A DNA stretch of 64,000 bases from Lachnospiraceae bacterium (GCA_017482205.1 JAFUNK010000022.1:1-64000); one strand, 5' to 3'; shown: positions 9,244 through 17,992, counted from the stretch's first letter. Notes: generated from the letters alone by a model not told the origin. Made by a program: numbers and translations.

Positions 9244-10389
9244 ATGGCATCGTTATTCTGGTATAAAAATCCATATGACATGGAGAAAACAGAGCTGCTT
9301 TTTAGGAAGCAGATGCGCGAAAATATGAAACATCATTATGCTAACTGCAAGGAGTACCATGCACTTTTGGACCGTTTCGGCTGGGACGGCACAAAGATAC
9401 AAAATATGGAGGACATTGCAGATATTCCGGTGCTGCCGACTTTGTACTTAAAGCACCACCGAATGGATTCCCTGCCTACCTCCAAGATGTTGACCCGTGC
9501 AACCTCGTCAGGGACCAGTGGCAATAAAAGCAATATTGGTTATGATCTTACCAGCCTGTGGAGGATGTTGGGAATGTCTGTCAGCATAGGCAGAAGACAT
9601 AAGTTGTTTTCCCTGCGTCGCTGCCGCTATATTATATTGGGATATGAGCACCGCAAAGCTTTTGACAAAAGCCACAAGGACGATGAAAAAGCGGTGGCAA
9701 AGACTGCCTATGCCTTTACCTATATGGCACCGGCAAAGTCCCGTATTTATGCACTGCGGTATCAGAACGGAGAGTATAGCCTGCAATTAGAGGCAATAAA
9801 AGAAGCGTTGATAAAATACAGTAAGAAAAAAACGCCGGTGCGGATTATCGGCTTTCCTTTCCATGCCTACTGGCTTTTGACACAGATGAAGGAAGAGGGT
9901 ATTACCTGTCATTTACCCAAAGGCTCTGTGATTGCTTTTGGTGGTGGCTGGAAGGAGTATTATACCCAGCGGGCAGATAAAGAAACCATGTACAAGCTGG
10001 TGGAAGAGGTATTGGGGATTCCTGAAGCAAACTGCTGGGAATTTTTCGGTGCGGTGGAGCATCCTGTTTTGTATACTACCTGTCCGAAGCATCACTTTCA
10101 TGTACCGATTCACAGCAGGGTACTGATTCGTGACGTAGATACCTTTAAGCCTTTGCCGATGGGACAACCGGGACTGGTGAACTTGCTTACACCCATGATA
10201 AAAAGTGCGCCGGTACATAGTATTATGACGGATGATTTAGGAATTTTGCATGAGGGAAGCACGTGTGGCTGCGGTATCAAAACGCCTTATTTGGAAATCT
10301 TGGGAAGAGTGGGAATGGATGATATTACCACTTGTGCCGCAGGAGCGGAAAAACTGTCACAACAAATCATTCAGGAGGTGCTAAAATGA
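9244..10389 (+). CDS. LuxE-like acyl-protein synthetase/adenylating enzyme
   Basis: 381 residues. The family's N-terminal features (WYKNPYD, ADIPVLPTLYLKHH) are followed by ATSSGTSGNKSN (~91-102), the Ser/Thr/Gly loop of acyl-adenylating ANL/LuxE enzymes. LuxE activates a fatty acid as acyl-AMP and passes it to a Cys, for reduction by LuxC. TGGAGG precedes the ATG at 9244. It overlaps the next gene by 4 nt (ATGA), which indicates translational coupling. No luciferase (luxA/luxB) gene is in the window, so light production is not implied. Acyl groups other than fatty acids are possible. Confidence 0.8.
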   Translation: MASLFWYKNPYDMEKTELLFRKQMRENMKHHYANCKEYHALLDRFGWDGTKIQNMEDIADIPVLPTLYLKHHRMDSLPTSKMLTRATSSGTSGNKSNIGYDLTSLWRMLGMSVSIGRRHKLFSLRRCRYIILGYEHRKAFDKSHKDDEKAVAKTAYAFTYMAPAKSRIYALRYQNGEYSLQLEAIKEALIKYSKKKTPVRIIGFPFHAYWLLTQMKEEGITCHLPKGSVIAFGGGWKEYYTQRADKETMYKLVEEVLGIPEANCWEFFGAVEHPVLYTTCPKHHFHVPIHSRVLIRDVDTFKPLPMGQPGLVNLLTPMIKSAPVHSIMTDDLGILHEGSTCGCGIKTPYLEILGRVGMDDITTCAAGAEKLSQQIIQEVLK

Positions 10390-11675
10390 TTTTGTTTGAA
10401 GGGAAATTATTGCAGGACGAAGCACTGGATGAGGTACTGGACAAGCTGTGGGAATCCTGCCTGCAGGCAATTACCCACAGAGAAGATATTGCAGAAAAAG
10501 TGATGGAAGCCTGCGGGCGTGTGGCACAAAAAATCCGCAACGGAGCCTATGATGAGATTTTACAGCCGCTTCTTAATAAAGGCACTTTTTCCCGCAAACA
10601 GTTAGAAGAAGTTATCGGCTTTTTTGATAGGGAGAATCTGCAATTAAAATACGATACTGAGTTGGGCGACTGGAAAAAGGCAGTAGAAGGGGAACGAATG
10701 AGCCCTCGTATCAAGAGGGTTCAACCACTCGGTATTCTTTTTCACATTGCCGCAGGTAATGCAGAAGGACTACCTTTTTATAGCGTGTTGGAAGGAATGC
10801 TGGCAGGAAATGTCAATATTTTAAAGCTACCTTCTATGGACGATGGCATTTCTGTATTGTTACTCCATGAAATTATAAAAGAAGAGCCTTCGCTTGCTCC
10901 ATATGCCTGTGTACTGGATGTACCTTCAACGAATATGAAGGTAATGAAACGTCTGGCAGATATGGCAGACGGTATTGTGGTTTGGGGCGGTGATGAAGCT
11001 ATCCACACTATCCGTACCTATGCGGCACCGGAAACGCAGATTATCAGTTGGGGACACAAATTGAGCTTTGCCTATGTAAGTCCCGCAGTTTTAACAAAGC
11101 AGGATTTGCAGCAGGAATTGTATGCACTGGCACGTCATATCTGCATGACGAGACAGGTATTGTGCAGCTCCTGTCAGGGCTTGTTTGTAGACAGCAGCGA
11201 TATGGCGGTGGTAAATACAGTGGGAGAGCGGTTTTTTAATATATTAAAAGAAGTCAGTGACTCTTATCCGCCTGAGAGTATAGGCGTGAGAGGGAAGATT
11301 TTTCTTTCTTTATACAATGAAGAGTTGGAAAATGAGATAGGTGCAAAGACTATCTATAAAGAAAAAAATGTGAGCGTCATTGTAAGTAAGGACAGCGAAT
11401 TACAACTTTCCTATATGTTCCGCAATTGCTGGGTGAAGCCTCTGCCCGCAGAACATATCGTATCAGCCTTGAAGGCACACAGAGGACATTTGCAGACGGT
11501 GGGACTGGTTTGTGAAAAAGAAGAGTATGCGGCACTGGCGGACAAGCTGATGAAAGCAGGCGTAACAAGGATTACCCGTGCAGGACATATGTCACAGACC
11601 ATTCCGGGAGAAGCACATGACGGGGAATATCCGTTACAGAGATACGTAAAGATTGTAGAGACGGAAGTTTGGTAA
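10386..11675 (+). CDS. LuxC-like acyl-CoA/acyl-protein reductase
   Basis: 429 residues of the LuxC branch of the aldehyde dehydrogenase superfamily. Visible are IKRVQPLGILFHIAAGNAEGL (~109-129, nucleotide-binding side), IVVWGGDEAI and HICMTRQVLCSSCQG, where Cys260 aligns with the acyl-accepting Cys of LuxC. It should reduce an activated acyl group to the aldehyde with NAD(P)H. The start at 10386 has AGGAGG 8 nt upstream and overlaps the LuxE-like stop. The product may be a fatty aldehyde or a polyketide/peptide-like aldehyde; the sequence does not decide. Confidence 0.82.
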   Translation: MILFEGKLLQDEALDEVLDKLWESCLQAITHREDIAEKVMEACGRVAQKIRNGAYDEILQPLLNKGTFSRKQLEEVIGFFDRENLQLKYDTELGDWKKAVEGERMSPRIKRVQPLGILFHIAAGNAEGLPFYSVLEGMLAGNVNILKLPSMDDGISVLLLHEIIKEEPSLAPYACVLDVPSTNMKVMKRLADMADGIVVWGGDEAIHTIRTYAAPETQIISWGHKLSFAYVSPAVLTKQDLQQELYALARHICMTRQVLCSSCQGLFVDSSDMAVVNTVGERFFNILKEVSDSYPPESIGVRGKIFLSLYNEELENEIGAKTIYKEKNVSVIVSKDSELQLSYMFRNCWVKPLPAEHIVSALKAHRGHLQTVGLVCEKEEYAALADKLMKAGVTRITRAGHMSQTIPGEAHDGEYPLQRYVKIVETEVW

Positions 11676-11687
11676 GAGGACTTAGAG

Positions 11688-12926
11688 ATGTTTGGATTAC
11701 TATTTGGAAAGAAGAAACAGAAAGAAACCATAAAGCCTGCGGAAGAAACCTTGGAGGAGCTGCGTAAACAGGACAGGAATCTGCCGCCCAGATTTCGCGT
11801 ATATCCTTTTACTCTGTTGGTAAAGAGTGGGGTGGAAATTCCCTATACACAGTCAGTGGATGAAATCAAATTGTATCTGGTAAAAAACATGGTACACTTT
11901 GAGGCGGGAGTGATTGCCCTTGTATGGAAGGGCGATTATGACAGTTTTCAGGTATTGACAAAGGAACTGCACAATAAGGACTATTATCGCAGAAAAGTAG
12001 TGTTGGAGTATATGATTTACCACGATTTGTTTGAAGAAAACTCGGAGGTGCTGGGAATAGCGGTTTTAGACGGGCATGATATGGTGGTAAAGTCTGCCTT
12101 GAAAAAGATACTGAAGTACCGTCCTGTGGGAATCCGGGAGGAAATTCGGATGGCAATGGAGTGCTGGCCGGATGATGCCGAGATTCAGAAAATGTGTAAG
12201 ACCCTGCTGACCCTGTACAGAGAAAGCTATACCGGTGTGATGAGTAAGCAATATGCAGGCAGGGAGAAGCGTGCCAGAGAAGAATTGATATACAGGGACA
12301 GCTCCCAGTATATTCTGAAAGAAAGGATGGATAATCTAAAGTATTTTACTAAATATAATACAATGGTAAAGCATTACAAGCCATATGCGGATGAGCAGAC
12401 AGTGGCAGCATTGTTAGAAACTTTTGCAGACGAGGGGTGCGGCTATGCTTCTCTGGCAACCACCCTTGTGCTTCACTATGCAGAAAAGGAAAAAGAATTT
12501 ATCAGCCGATTCAAATGTGAATTGAAGCAGAATGATGCTTATGTAACAGATTTACTGATGTTGGATTTTTATTGCATGACGGATGAGGTGAACCGTGGAA
12601 TGACGGTGGAACAGATGTCGGAGCGTTTTGATAAGTATTGTGACAGTTATGGCATTAAGGTACAGATGAATATACTGGAGGATATGGATTATACTACATG
12701 GCAGAGGTGCACAAAAACAGGATACCTGCTCTTGTTTGCGGGACATTTTACCATGTATTACAAAAAGTATCATCCCACAAAGGTAGGTGGCTGGCACATT
12801 ATGAATATCAGTGACATGCAGCAGGATGGAACTATGACGATAGTAACGTGGGGCAAGAAGTATACTTTGAAAAAAGAGGACTTGAGAAACAGCGGTCAGT
12901 TTGTGCATGTGGAATATTTGAATTAA
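11688..12926 (+). CDS. unknown protein: helical-repeat N-terminus and possible papain-like C-terminus
   Basis: 412 residues, cytoplasmic, starting 12 nt after the LuxC-like gene, so very likely the third gene of that operon. After a basic start (FGKKKQKE) comes a long helical region (~60-180) resembling HEAT-type repeats. The C-terminal third has EGCGYASLATTLVLHYA with Cys251 at a helix start and GGWHIMNISDM with His370, the spacing and context of C39/papain-like cysteine peptidase folds. That reading is an inference from two motifs; I do not recognise a named family. A role in processing or thioester transfer linked to the LuxE/LuxC acyl chemistry is only a possibility. Confidence 0.6.
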   Translation: MFGLLFGKKKQKETIKPAEETLEELRKQDRNLPPRFRVYPFTLLVKSGVEIPYTQSVDEIKLYLVKNMVHFEAGVIALVWKGDYDSFQVLTKELHNKDYYRRKVVLEYMIYHDLFEENSEVLGIAVLDGHDMVVKSALKKILKYRPVGIREEIRMAMECWPDDAEIQKMCKTLLTLYRESYTGVMSKQYAGREKRAREELIYRDSSQYILKERMDNLKYFTKYNTMVKHYKPYADEQTVAALLETFADEGCGYASLATTLVLHYAEKEKEFISRFKCELKQNDAYVTDLLMLDFYCMTDEVNRGMTVEQMSERFDKYCDSYGIKVQMNILEDMDYTTWQRCTKTGYLLLFAGHFTMYYKKYHPTKVGGWHIMNISDMQQDGTMTIVTWGKKYTLKKEDLRNSGQFVHVEYLN

Positions 12927-12962
12927 ATATAAAAATAAATGTAAAAATTAACCAAGTTTTGC

Positions 12963-12991
12963 TTGACAGAACGGAATACCGGTGTTAGACT
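12963..12991 (+). promoter_or_regulatory. feoA promoter
   Basis: TTGACA at 12963-12968, a 17-nt spacer, then TAGACT at 12986-12991. Transcription would start near 12998. Confidence 0.7.
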
Positions 12992-12997
12992 ACAACT

Positions 12998-13013
12998 GGT
13001 TAGTGATGACTAA
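12998..13013. promoter_or_regulatory. DtxR-like operator upstream of feoA
   Basis: The sequence GGTTAGTGATGACTAA contains the inverted repeat TTAGT-N4-ACTAA, placed over the predicted start site of the feoA promoter. It resembles half-sites of iron-dependent DtxR/IdeR-type repressors (TTAGGTTAG type). A similar box lies before feoB. The regulator is not in the window. Confidence 0.45.
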
Positions 13014-13035
13014 TTTGCCTGAATAGGAGACTGGC

Positions 13036-13248
13036 ATGAACTTAACAGAAGCACAGATTGGTGAGGAATATATTATTAAAGAAATACTGACCGATGATGA
13101 GGAAATGAATGCATTTCTCTTTACATTAGGTTGTTACAGCGGAGAACCTATTACCGTGGTTTCCCGTAAAAAGAGCGGATGCGTTGTTTCTATAAAAGAT
13201 GGCAGATACAATATCGATAATCAGTTGGCAGCAGCTATTATAATATAG
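13036..13248 (+). CDS. feoA: FeoA family protein
   Basis: 70 residues, the usual size for FeoA, a cytosolic SH3-like beta-barrel that modulates FeoB. The typical path is visible: LTEAQIGEEYIIKEI, LGCYSGEPITVVSRKKSG, then the closing YNIDNQLAAAIII. GGAGACTGGC precedes the ATG. It lies 112 nt upstream of feoB, separated by a hairpin and an operator-like box, so feoB may also be read from its own start. Confidence 0.88.
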   Translation: MNLTEAQIGEEYIIKEILTDDEEMNAFLFTLGCYSGEPITVVSRKKSGCVVSIKDGRYNIDNQLAAAIII

Positions 13249-13266
13249 TGGTGATTTATTCACCAC
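13248..13266 (+). terminator. hairpin between feoA and feoB
   Basis: GTGGTGA and TCACCAC form a 7-bp stem with a 5-nt loop, overlapping the last base of the feoA stop. The tract after it is AT-rich but not T-rich, so partial attenuation or 3'-end protection is more likely than full termination. Confidence 0.4.
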
Positions 13267-13283
13267 ATATATTTCTACCCAGT

Positions 13284-13301
13284 GGTTAGTCAAGGCTATC
13301 C
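13284..13301. promoter_or_regulatory. DtxR-like box upstream of feoB
   Basis: GGTTAG-N6-CTATCC, an inverted repeat with one mismatch, similar to the box over the feoA promoter. TATAAT at 13315-13320 could be the -10 of a feoB promoter, but no clear -35 was found. Confidence 0.35.
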
Positions 13302-13360
13302 AAAGTTAGAAAAGTATAATTTTGAAAAGCAGTGCATATATCATAACAGGAGGAATCAAA

Positions 13361-15370
13361 ATGAGAATTGCTTTAACAGGTAATCCGAACAGTGGTAAAA
13401 CAACAATGTACAATGCCCTGACCGGAAGAAACGAAAAGGTGGGTAACTGGGCCGGTGTTACCGTAGACAAAAAGACCAGCCCCATTAAGAAAAACTTTTA
13501 TGATGGTGGAGAAGAACTCATTGCGGTAGACTTACCCGGTGCGTATTCCATGTCTCCTTTTACATCAGAAGAAAGCGTTACCAGTGGCTATGTAAAGAAT
13601 GAAAATCCGGATGTTATTATTAACATTGTGGATGCGACTAACTTGAGCCGTAGCTTATTCTTTACTACACAGTTACTGGAATTGGGCATTCCTGTAGTGG
13701 TAGCACTGAACAAGAGTGATATTAACGAAAAGAAAGAAACTAAGATTGATGCAGCGGCATTATCCGAGAAATTAGGTTGTCCTGTTATCAATACAGTATC
13801 TACTTCTGCAGACGGTCTGAAAGAAGTGGTAACAAAAGCAGTTTCTCTTGCAGGTACTGCACAGAAAGCCCCTTATACACAGGGCGATATTGACCTGACA
13901 GATAAGGCAGCGGTAGAAGCAGCAGACAGAAAACGTTATGAATTTGTAAACGGTGTTGTTGCCAAGGTTGAAAACCGTAAGGTATTAACAAAGGATCAGA
14001 ACATCAATGATAAGATTGATGCAGTTCTGACTAATAAATTTATTGGTATTCCGATTTTTGCACTCGTTATGTGGGCTGTATTCTACATATCCCAGACAAC
14101 CGTAGGTACATGGATTGCTGATTGGATGGTTGGTTATATCGAGATGTTCCAGGGCTGGCTTGGTGATACTTTGGCAGGCGCAGGAGCAAGTGATATCTTA
14201 GTTTCCATTATTGCTGACGGTATTGTTGGCGGTGTGGCTGCAGTGGTTGGCTTCCTGCCCCTTGTAATGGTAATGTACTTCCTGTTAGCATTATTGGAGG
14301 ATTGCGGCTACATGGCTCGTGCCTCTGTTGTACTTGACCCTATCTTTAAGAGAGTAGGTCTTTCCGGTAAGTCCGTTATTCCGTTGGTAATCGGTACCGG
14401 TTGTGCAATCCCTGGTATTATGGCAGCACGTACCATCCGTGATGAAAGAGAAAGAAGAGCAACAGCGATGTTGACTCCGTTTATTCCCTGTGGTGCGAAG
14501 ATTCCTGTTATTTCCCTTTTTGCCGGTGCATTCTTCCCGGGTTCTGCATGGGTATCTCCCGCAATGTATTTTGCAGGTATCCTGTTAGTATTGTTCTGGG
14601 CATGGATTGTAAAGATTATTTCCGGCTATAAGTACAGAAAGTCCTTCTTTATTATGGAGCTTCCTGAGTATAAGGCTCCCAGCCTTGTAAAAGCGCTGCT
14701 TTCCATGCTGGATCGCGGTAAGGCATATATCATTAAGGCTGGTACAATTATTCTTATTTGTAACGCAGTCGTAACCATTATGGGTTCCTTCAACTGGAGC
14801 TTCCAGGCAGTGGAATCTGACCAGTCCATTCTGGCTTCCATTGCTTCTCCTGTTGCAGTACTCTTTATTCCGTTGGGATTTGGCGTATGGCAGTTGGCGG
14901 CAGCAGCAGTTACCGGTTTTATTGCAAAGGAAGAAGTTGTTGGTACAATCGCAGCTGTTTATGCTATCGGTGAAACCATGATTAGTGATTTTGAGATGGC
15001 AGAAGGTGCAGCAAGCTCCGTAGCAAGTATGATTACCATTAACGGTGCACAGATGCTTCCTGTTGTAGCACTGGCTTACCTTGCATTTAACCTGTTCACA
15101 CCCCCCTGTTTTGCCGCAATTGGTGCCATGAACTCTGAAATCAAGTCCAAGAAGTGGTTATTTGCAGGTATCGGTCTTCAGTTTGCTACCGGTTATGTGG
15201 TTGCATTCCTAATTTATCAGATTGGTACGCTTGTAACAGCAGGTACTCTTGGTAGCGGATTTGTGCCCGGTCTTATTGCAGTAGCAGCAATTATTGTAGC
15301 GGTGGTATGTATTGTACTGGGTTCCAAAAAGAAAATTGCAAAAGAATACGAATTAAAGAAGGCTGCATAA
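13361..15370 (+). CDS. feoB: ferrous iron transport protein B
   Basis: 669 residues, the full family length. It imports Fe2+ across the cytoplasmic membrane. The N-terminal G-protein domain has GNPNSGKTT (7-15), DLPGAYSM and NKSD (G1, G3, G4). The membrane core carries the Gate motifs: EDCGYMARASVVLD with VIGTGCAIPGI, and later TPFIPCGAKIPV. The start at 13361 has AGGAGG before it; the frame extends 39 nt further up without a ribosome site. A Cys-rich membrane protein gene follows. Confidence 0.96.
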   Translation: MRIALTGNPNSGKTTMYNALTGRNEKVGNWAGVTVDKKTSPIKKNFYDGGEELIAVDLPGAYSMSPFTSEESVTSGYVKNENPDVIINIVDATNLSRSLFFTTQLLELGIPVVVALNKSDINEKKETKIDAAALSEKLGCPVINTVSTSADGLKEVVTKAVSLAGTAQKAPYTQGDIDLTDKAAVEAADRKRYEFVNGVVAKVENRKVLTKDQNINDKIDAVLTNKFIGIPIFALVMWAVFYISQTTVGTWIADWMVGYIEMFQGWLGDTLAGAGASDILVSIIADGIVGGVAAVVGFLPLVMVMYFLLALLEDCGYMARASVVLDPIFKRVGLSGKSVIPLVIGTGCAIPGIMAARTIRDERERRATAMLTPFIPCGAKIPVISLFAGAFFPGSAWVSPAMYFAGILLVLFWAWIVKIISGYKYRKSFFIMELPEYKAPSLVKALLSMLDRGKAYIIKAGTIILICNAVVTIMGSFNWSFQAVESDQSILASIASPVAVLFIPLGFGVWQLAAAAVTGFIAKEEVVGTIAAVYAIGETMISDFEMAEGAASSVASMITINGAQMLPVVALAYLAFNLFTPPCFAAIGAMNSEIKSKKWLFAGIGLQFATGYVVAFLIYQIGTLVTAGTLGSGFVPGLIAVAAIIVAVVCIVLGSKKKIAKEYELKKAA

Positions 15371-15395
15371 TTACAGTAAATAAGGAGTTATCAGT

Positions 15396-15665
15396 ATGCC
15401 TAAGTTAATAGATATTATATTAGTATTAGTTCTGTTGCTAATCCTTGGGGCAGCAGTAGCATATATAGTCAGAGCAAAGAAAAAAGGTGCGAAATGTATT
15501 GGTTGTCCTGCCAGTGGCACCTGCGGTCATAAAAGCAAAGGAGCTTCCGGTTGCGGTTGTGGTTGCGGCGGTGCAGAGCACGAGGAAAAGAGCGAGTGCT
15601 GCTGTGGCGGTTCAGAGGATAAAGCAGAGGGTGAATGTTGCTGTCATACTGATACAAAAGAATAA
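15396..15665 (+). CDS. FeoB-associated Cys-rich membrane protein
   Basis: 89 residues. One N-terminal membrane helix (IILVLVLLLILGAAVAYIV) is followed by a basic stop-transfer segment and a cytosolic tail with about 17 Cys, arranged as CIGCPASGTC, CGCGCGG, ECCCGG and ECCCH. Small proteins of this plan sit after feoB in many Clostridia and may handle or sense imported iron. AAGGAG lies upstream of the ATG, 25 nt after feoB. The tail is longer and more Cys-rich than the minimal family core. Confidence 0.85.
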   Translation: MPKLIDIILVLVLLLILGAAVAYIVRAKKKGAKCIGCPASGTCGHKSKGASGCGCGCGGAEHEEKSECCCGGSEDKAEGECCCHTDTKE

Positions 15666-15677
15666 TATTGTATAAAT

Positions 15678-15734
15678 AAAGCCGTTTCAAGGTGAAGTCG
15701 TAAATAGATAACTTTACTTTGGAGCGGCTTTTTT
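15678..15734 (+). terminator. terminator of the feo operon
   Basis: A 21-bp stem with several G-U pairs joins 15678-15698 to 15711-15731 around a 12-nt loop, followed by a run of six T. The interspersed repeat described next begins at the very next base. Confidence 0.85.
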
Positions 15735-15856
15735 GATTCATAGGAAATTCCTATGAATCAAAAAGCCTCCGGCAGGATGCGCATTGCGGCGAATCGGAAG
15801 GTGTCGCTATGCGACCCGCCGCAGGCGCGAGAATGTGCACAGCACATTCTTTGTTC
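15735..15856 (+). repeat. structured interspersed repeat, copy 1
   Basis: It begins with a 25-nt palindrome (GATTCATAGGAA, one base, TTCCTATGAATC). A GC-rich block follows, with a nested GTCGC-TAT-GCGAC hairpin inside GCGGCG/CGCCGC. It ends in the hairpin AGAATGTGC-ACA-GCACATTCT, then TTGTTC. The second copy at 25666-25785 is ~85% identical but has a different, compensated terminal stem. It lies between the feo terminator and the radical SAM gene. No protein is implied by short frames inside it. Confidence 0.85.
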
Positions 15857-15961
15857 TGAAAAATTCTGTTTGCGGACGCTTTGTTTCGGATGCTTGCAGA
15901 CCATAGTCCGGTATTGTAAAATATTTAATAGGAATAAAGACATTGTATCAGGAGGGATAAA

Positions 15962-16825
15962 ATGCATTTTGTGGATGCAAAAGGAATATTATCTGCACAT
16001 AACGGTATGAATTTGTATCGTGGCTGTTCCCATGGATGTATTTATTGTGATGCCAGAAGCAAATGTTACGGTTTTACCCATGCCTTTGAAGATATTGAGG
16101 TAAAGCAGAATGCACCCGAACTGTTAGAAAAAGCACTCCGTTCCAAAAGAAAGAAATGCATGATAGGGACGGGAGCCATGAGTGACCCCTATATGCACTG
16201 TGAAGAACAGTTACAATTGACCCGCAGGTGTCTTGAAATCATAGACCGATACGAATTCGGACTGGCCATACAGACCAAATCTAACAAGATTTTAAGGGAC
16301 TTGGATTTGTTAAAAAGCATTAACGAAAAAGCAAAGTGCGTGGTACAGATGACCTTGACAACCTATGATGAGGACCTTTGTAAGATATTAGAGCCCAATG
16401 TATGCACCACAAAAGAGAGGGTAGAAGCTTTAAAAATATTTCGTGATAACGGCATTCCCACAATTGTCTGGCTATCGCCCATTCTACCCTTTATCAATGA
16501 TACCGGAGAAAATATTGAAGGCATTTTACACTATTGTATTGAAGCAAAAGTATATGGCATTATAAATTTTGGCATGGGAGTTACCTTGCGGGAAGGTGAC
16601 AGGGAATATTTTTATAGGGCACTGGATAAGCATTTTCCGGGAATGAAGCAAAAATATCAAAAGAAATATGGCAACGCCTATGAGATACCCAGTGATAGGA
16701 ATAAAGAGCTAATGCAGCTTTTTAAGGATACTTGTAAGAAAAATAATATTGTATATGACAGGGATGCCTGTTTTCAATATCTCAATGAGTTACCTGATAA
16801 GTACGAGCAGATGTCATTCTTCTAA
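15962..16825 (+). CDS. radical SAM protein, SPL-like family
   Basis: 287 residues. The iron-sulfur motif CSHGCIYC (CxxxCxxC) sits near residue 21 in GMNLYRGCSHGCIYCDAR, a context typical of the spore-photoproduct-lyase-like radical SAM family. Later family blocks include MIGTGAMSDPYMHCEEQLQLTR and GIPTIVWLSPILPFINDT. It is a cytosolic enzyme that cleaves S-adenosylmethionine to start a radical reaction; the substrate is unknown. It is shorter than true spore photoproduct lyase and is probably not that enzyme. AGGAGGG precedes the ATG. Confidence 0.85.
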   Translation: MHFVDAKGILSAHNGMNLYRGCSHGCIYCDARSKCYGFTHAFEDIEVKQNAPELLEKALRSKRKKCMIGTGAMSDPYMHCEEQLQLTRRCLEIIDRYEFGLAIQTKSNKILRDLDLLKSINEKAKCVVQMTLTTYDEDLCKILEPNVCTTKERVEALKIFRDNGIPTIVWLSPILPFINDTGENIEGILHYCIEAKVYGIINFGMGVTLREGDREYFYRALDKHFPGMKQKYQKKYGNAYEIPSDRNKELMQLFKDTCKKNNIVYDRDACFQYLNELPDKYEQMSFF

Positions 16826-16901
16826 AAGAGCAAGTAAAATCAAGAAATATCATGAGTAACTTTTTATAATAGTTACAGGGCAGTCGAAATGAGGTGGGAA
16901 A

Positions 16902-17876
16902 ATGTACGAATGGCAGAAGCAGATACAGATAATTATTGACGAAATAGACCTGTGTATAAAAAGGCATGAGGATGAAGCTTTGACATTGCAACATCTCGCA
17001 CATAAACTGGGATACTCGGAATTTCATGTTTCGAGAAAGTTTAAAGAAATTTCAGGTATGCAATTTAGGGATTATCTGAGGTATCGAAAACTGGCTTTTG
17101 CATTAAAGGAAATTCGGGATACGAAAAAGGGTATTTTAGATATTGCATTAACCTATGGATTTTCTTCTAATGAAGCTTTTACACGTGCGTTTAAAGAAGC
17201 CTATGGGATTACGCCAAGTGAATATCGCCGTAATCCCGTACCTGTGGTATTACGTACCATAATCAAACCCTTTGACTGCTACTTACTATCAGGAATTGGA
17301 GAAAGTGGTATGATGCAATCTACAACAGAAGATGTAAAAGTTTATTTTGTAACCATTCCCGCACATAAATTTTTGCATATCAAAAATTATGAAAGTATCG
17401 GTTATTGGGACTTCTGGCAAAAGCAAAGCCAGATTCCGGGACAGGACTGTGAAACCATTTGCGGACTGCTTGACAGTATTAAGGGCAAGTTGGATGATGC
17501 GGGTGGTAGTGAGTGTAACAGCGGAAGCGGTCAGCTTATGGCATATATCAATGAGCCGACCGGCAGAATTTGCGGATGGGGGATTCCTCTTGCAGAATGT
17601 TACGGGGTACGCCTGCCGATGGATTATGATGGGGAGATTCCGTCACAGATGCTGATAATGGATGTGCCGGAAGCAGAATATATTGTTTTTGAACACGGTC
17701 CCTTTGATTATGAGAAGGAAAACCAAATGGTAGAGCAGAAAATCGAAGCGGCCATGAAAAACTTTGATTTTACAGACACCGGATACTGTCTGGACATGAC
17801 ACCGGACAGAGTGTTCTATTTTTACCATGATGAAAAACGGTTTTGGAAATATGTCAGACCGGTGCGGAAGGTGTAG
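16902..17876 (+). CDS. AraC family regulator with GyrI-like effector domain
   Basis: 324 residues. Unlike the regulator at 3750, the two helix-turn-helix motifs are N-terminal (LTLQHLAHKLGYSEFHVSRK and ILDIALTYGFSSNEAFTRAF, within ~20-105). The C-terminal ~200 residues resemble the GyrI-like ligand-binding domain (VYFVTIPAHKFLHIKNY, AEYIVFEHGPFDY). This is the layout of SoxS/Rob/BmrR-like multidrug-sensing activators. GAGGTGGG precedes the ATG. No transporter is adjacent, so the target is unknown. Confidence 0.85.
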   Translation: MYEWQKQIQIIIDEIDLCIKRHEDEALTLQHLAHKLGYSEFHVSRKFKEISGMQFRDYLRYRKLAFALKEIRDTKKGILDIALTYGFSSNEAFTRAFKEAYGITPSEYRRNPVPVVLRTIIKPFDCYLLSGIGESGMMQSTTEDVKVYFVTIPAHKFLHIKNYESIGYWDFWQKQSQIPGQDCETICGLLDSIKGKLDDAGGSECNSGSGQLMAYINEPTGRICGWGIPLAECYGVRLPMDYDGEIPSQMLIMDVPEAEYIVFEHGPFDYEKENQMVEQKIEAAMKNFDFTDTGYCLDMTPDRVFYFYHDEKRFWKYVRPVRKV

Positions 17877-17992
17877 TTGATAGCAAATCATGAGGAAGAA
17901 GATTGGGAAAGCTAGAAAAGAATTTGTAAAATCGTGTCGATATATGCTATAATGGACAAAGTTTTGAAATTGTCACGAGGAGTTTTTATTGC

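Noticed and set aside
9244..11675. Bioluminescence operon
   Set aside because: Only LuxE- and LuxC-like genes are present; no luxA, luxB or luxD was seen, and LuxE/LuxC relatives occur in non-luminous anaerobes.
15753..16010. Short open frame across the interspersed repeat and the start of the radical SAM gene
   Set aside because: It follows the palindrome and hairpins, has no ribosome site and overlaps a clear gene in another frame.
15962..16825. Spore photoproduct lyase (splB)
   Set aside because: The Cys motif is shared, but the protein is short and lacks the longer N-terminal part of true SplB; the wider SPL-like family is a safer call.
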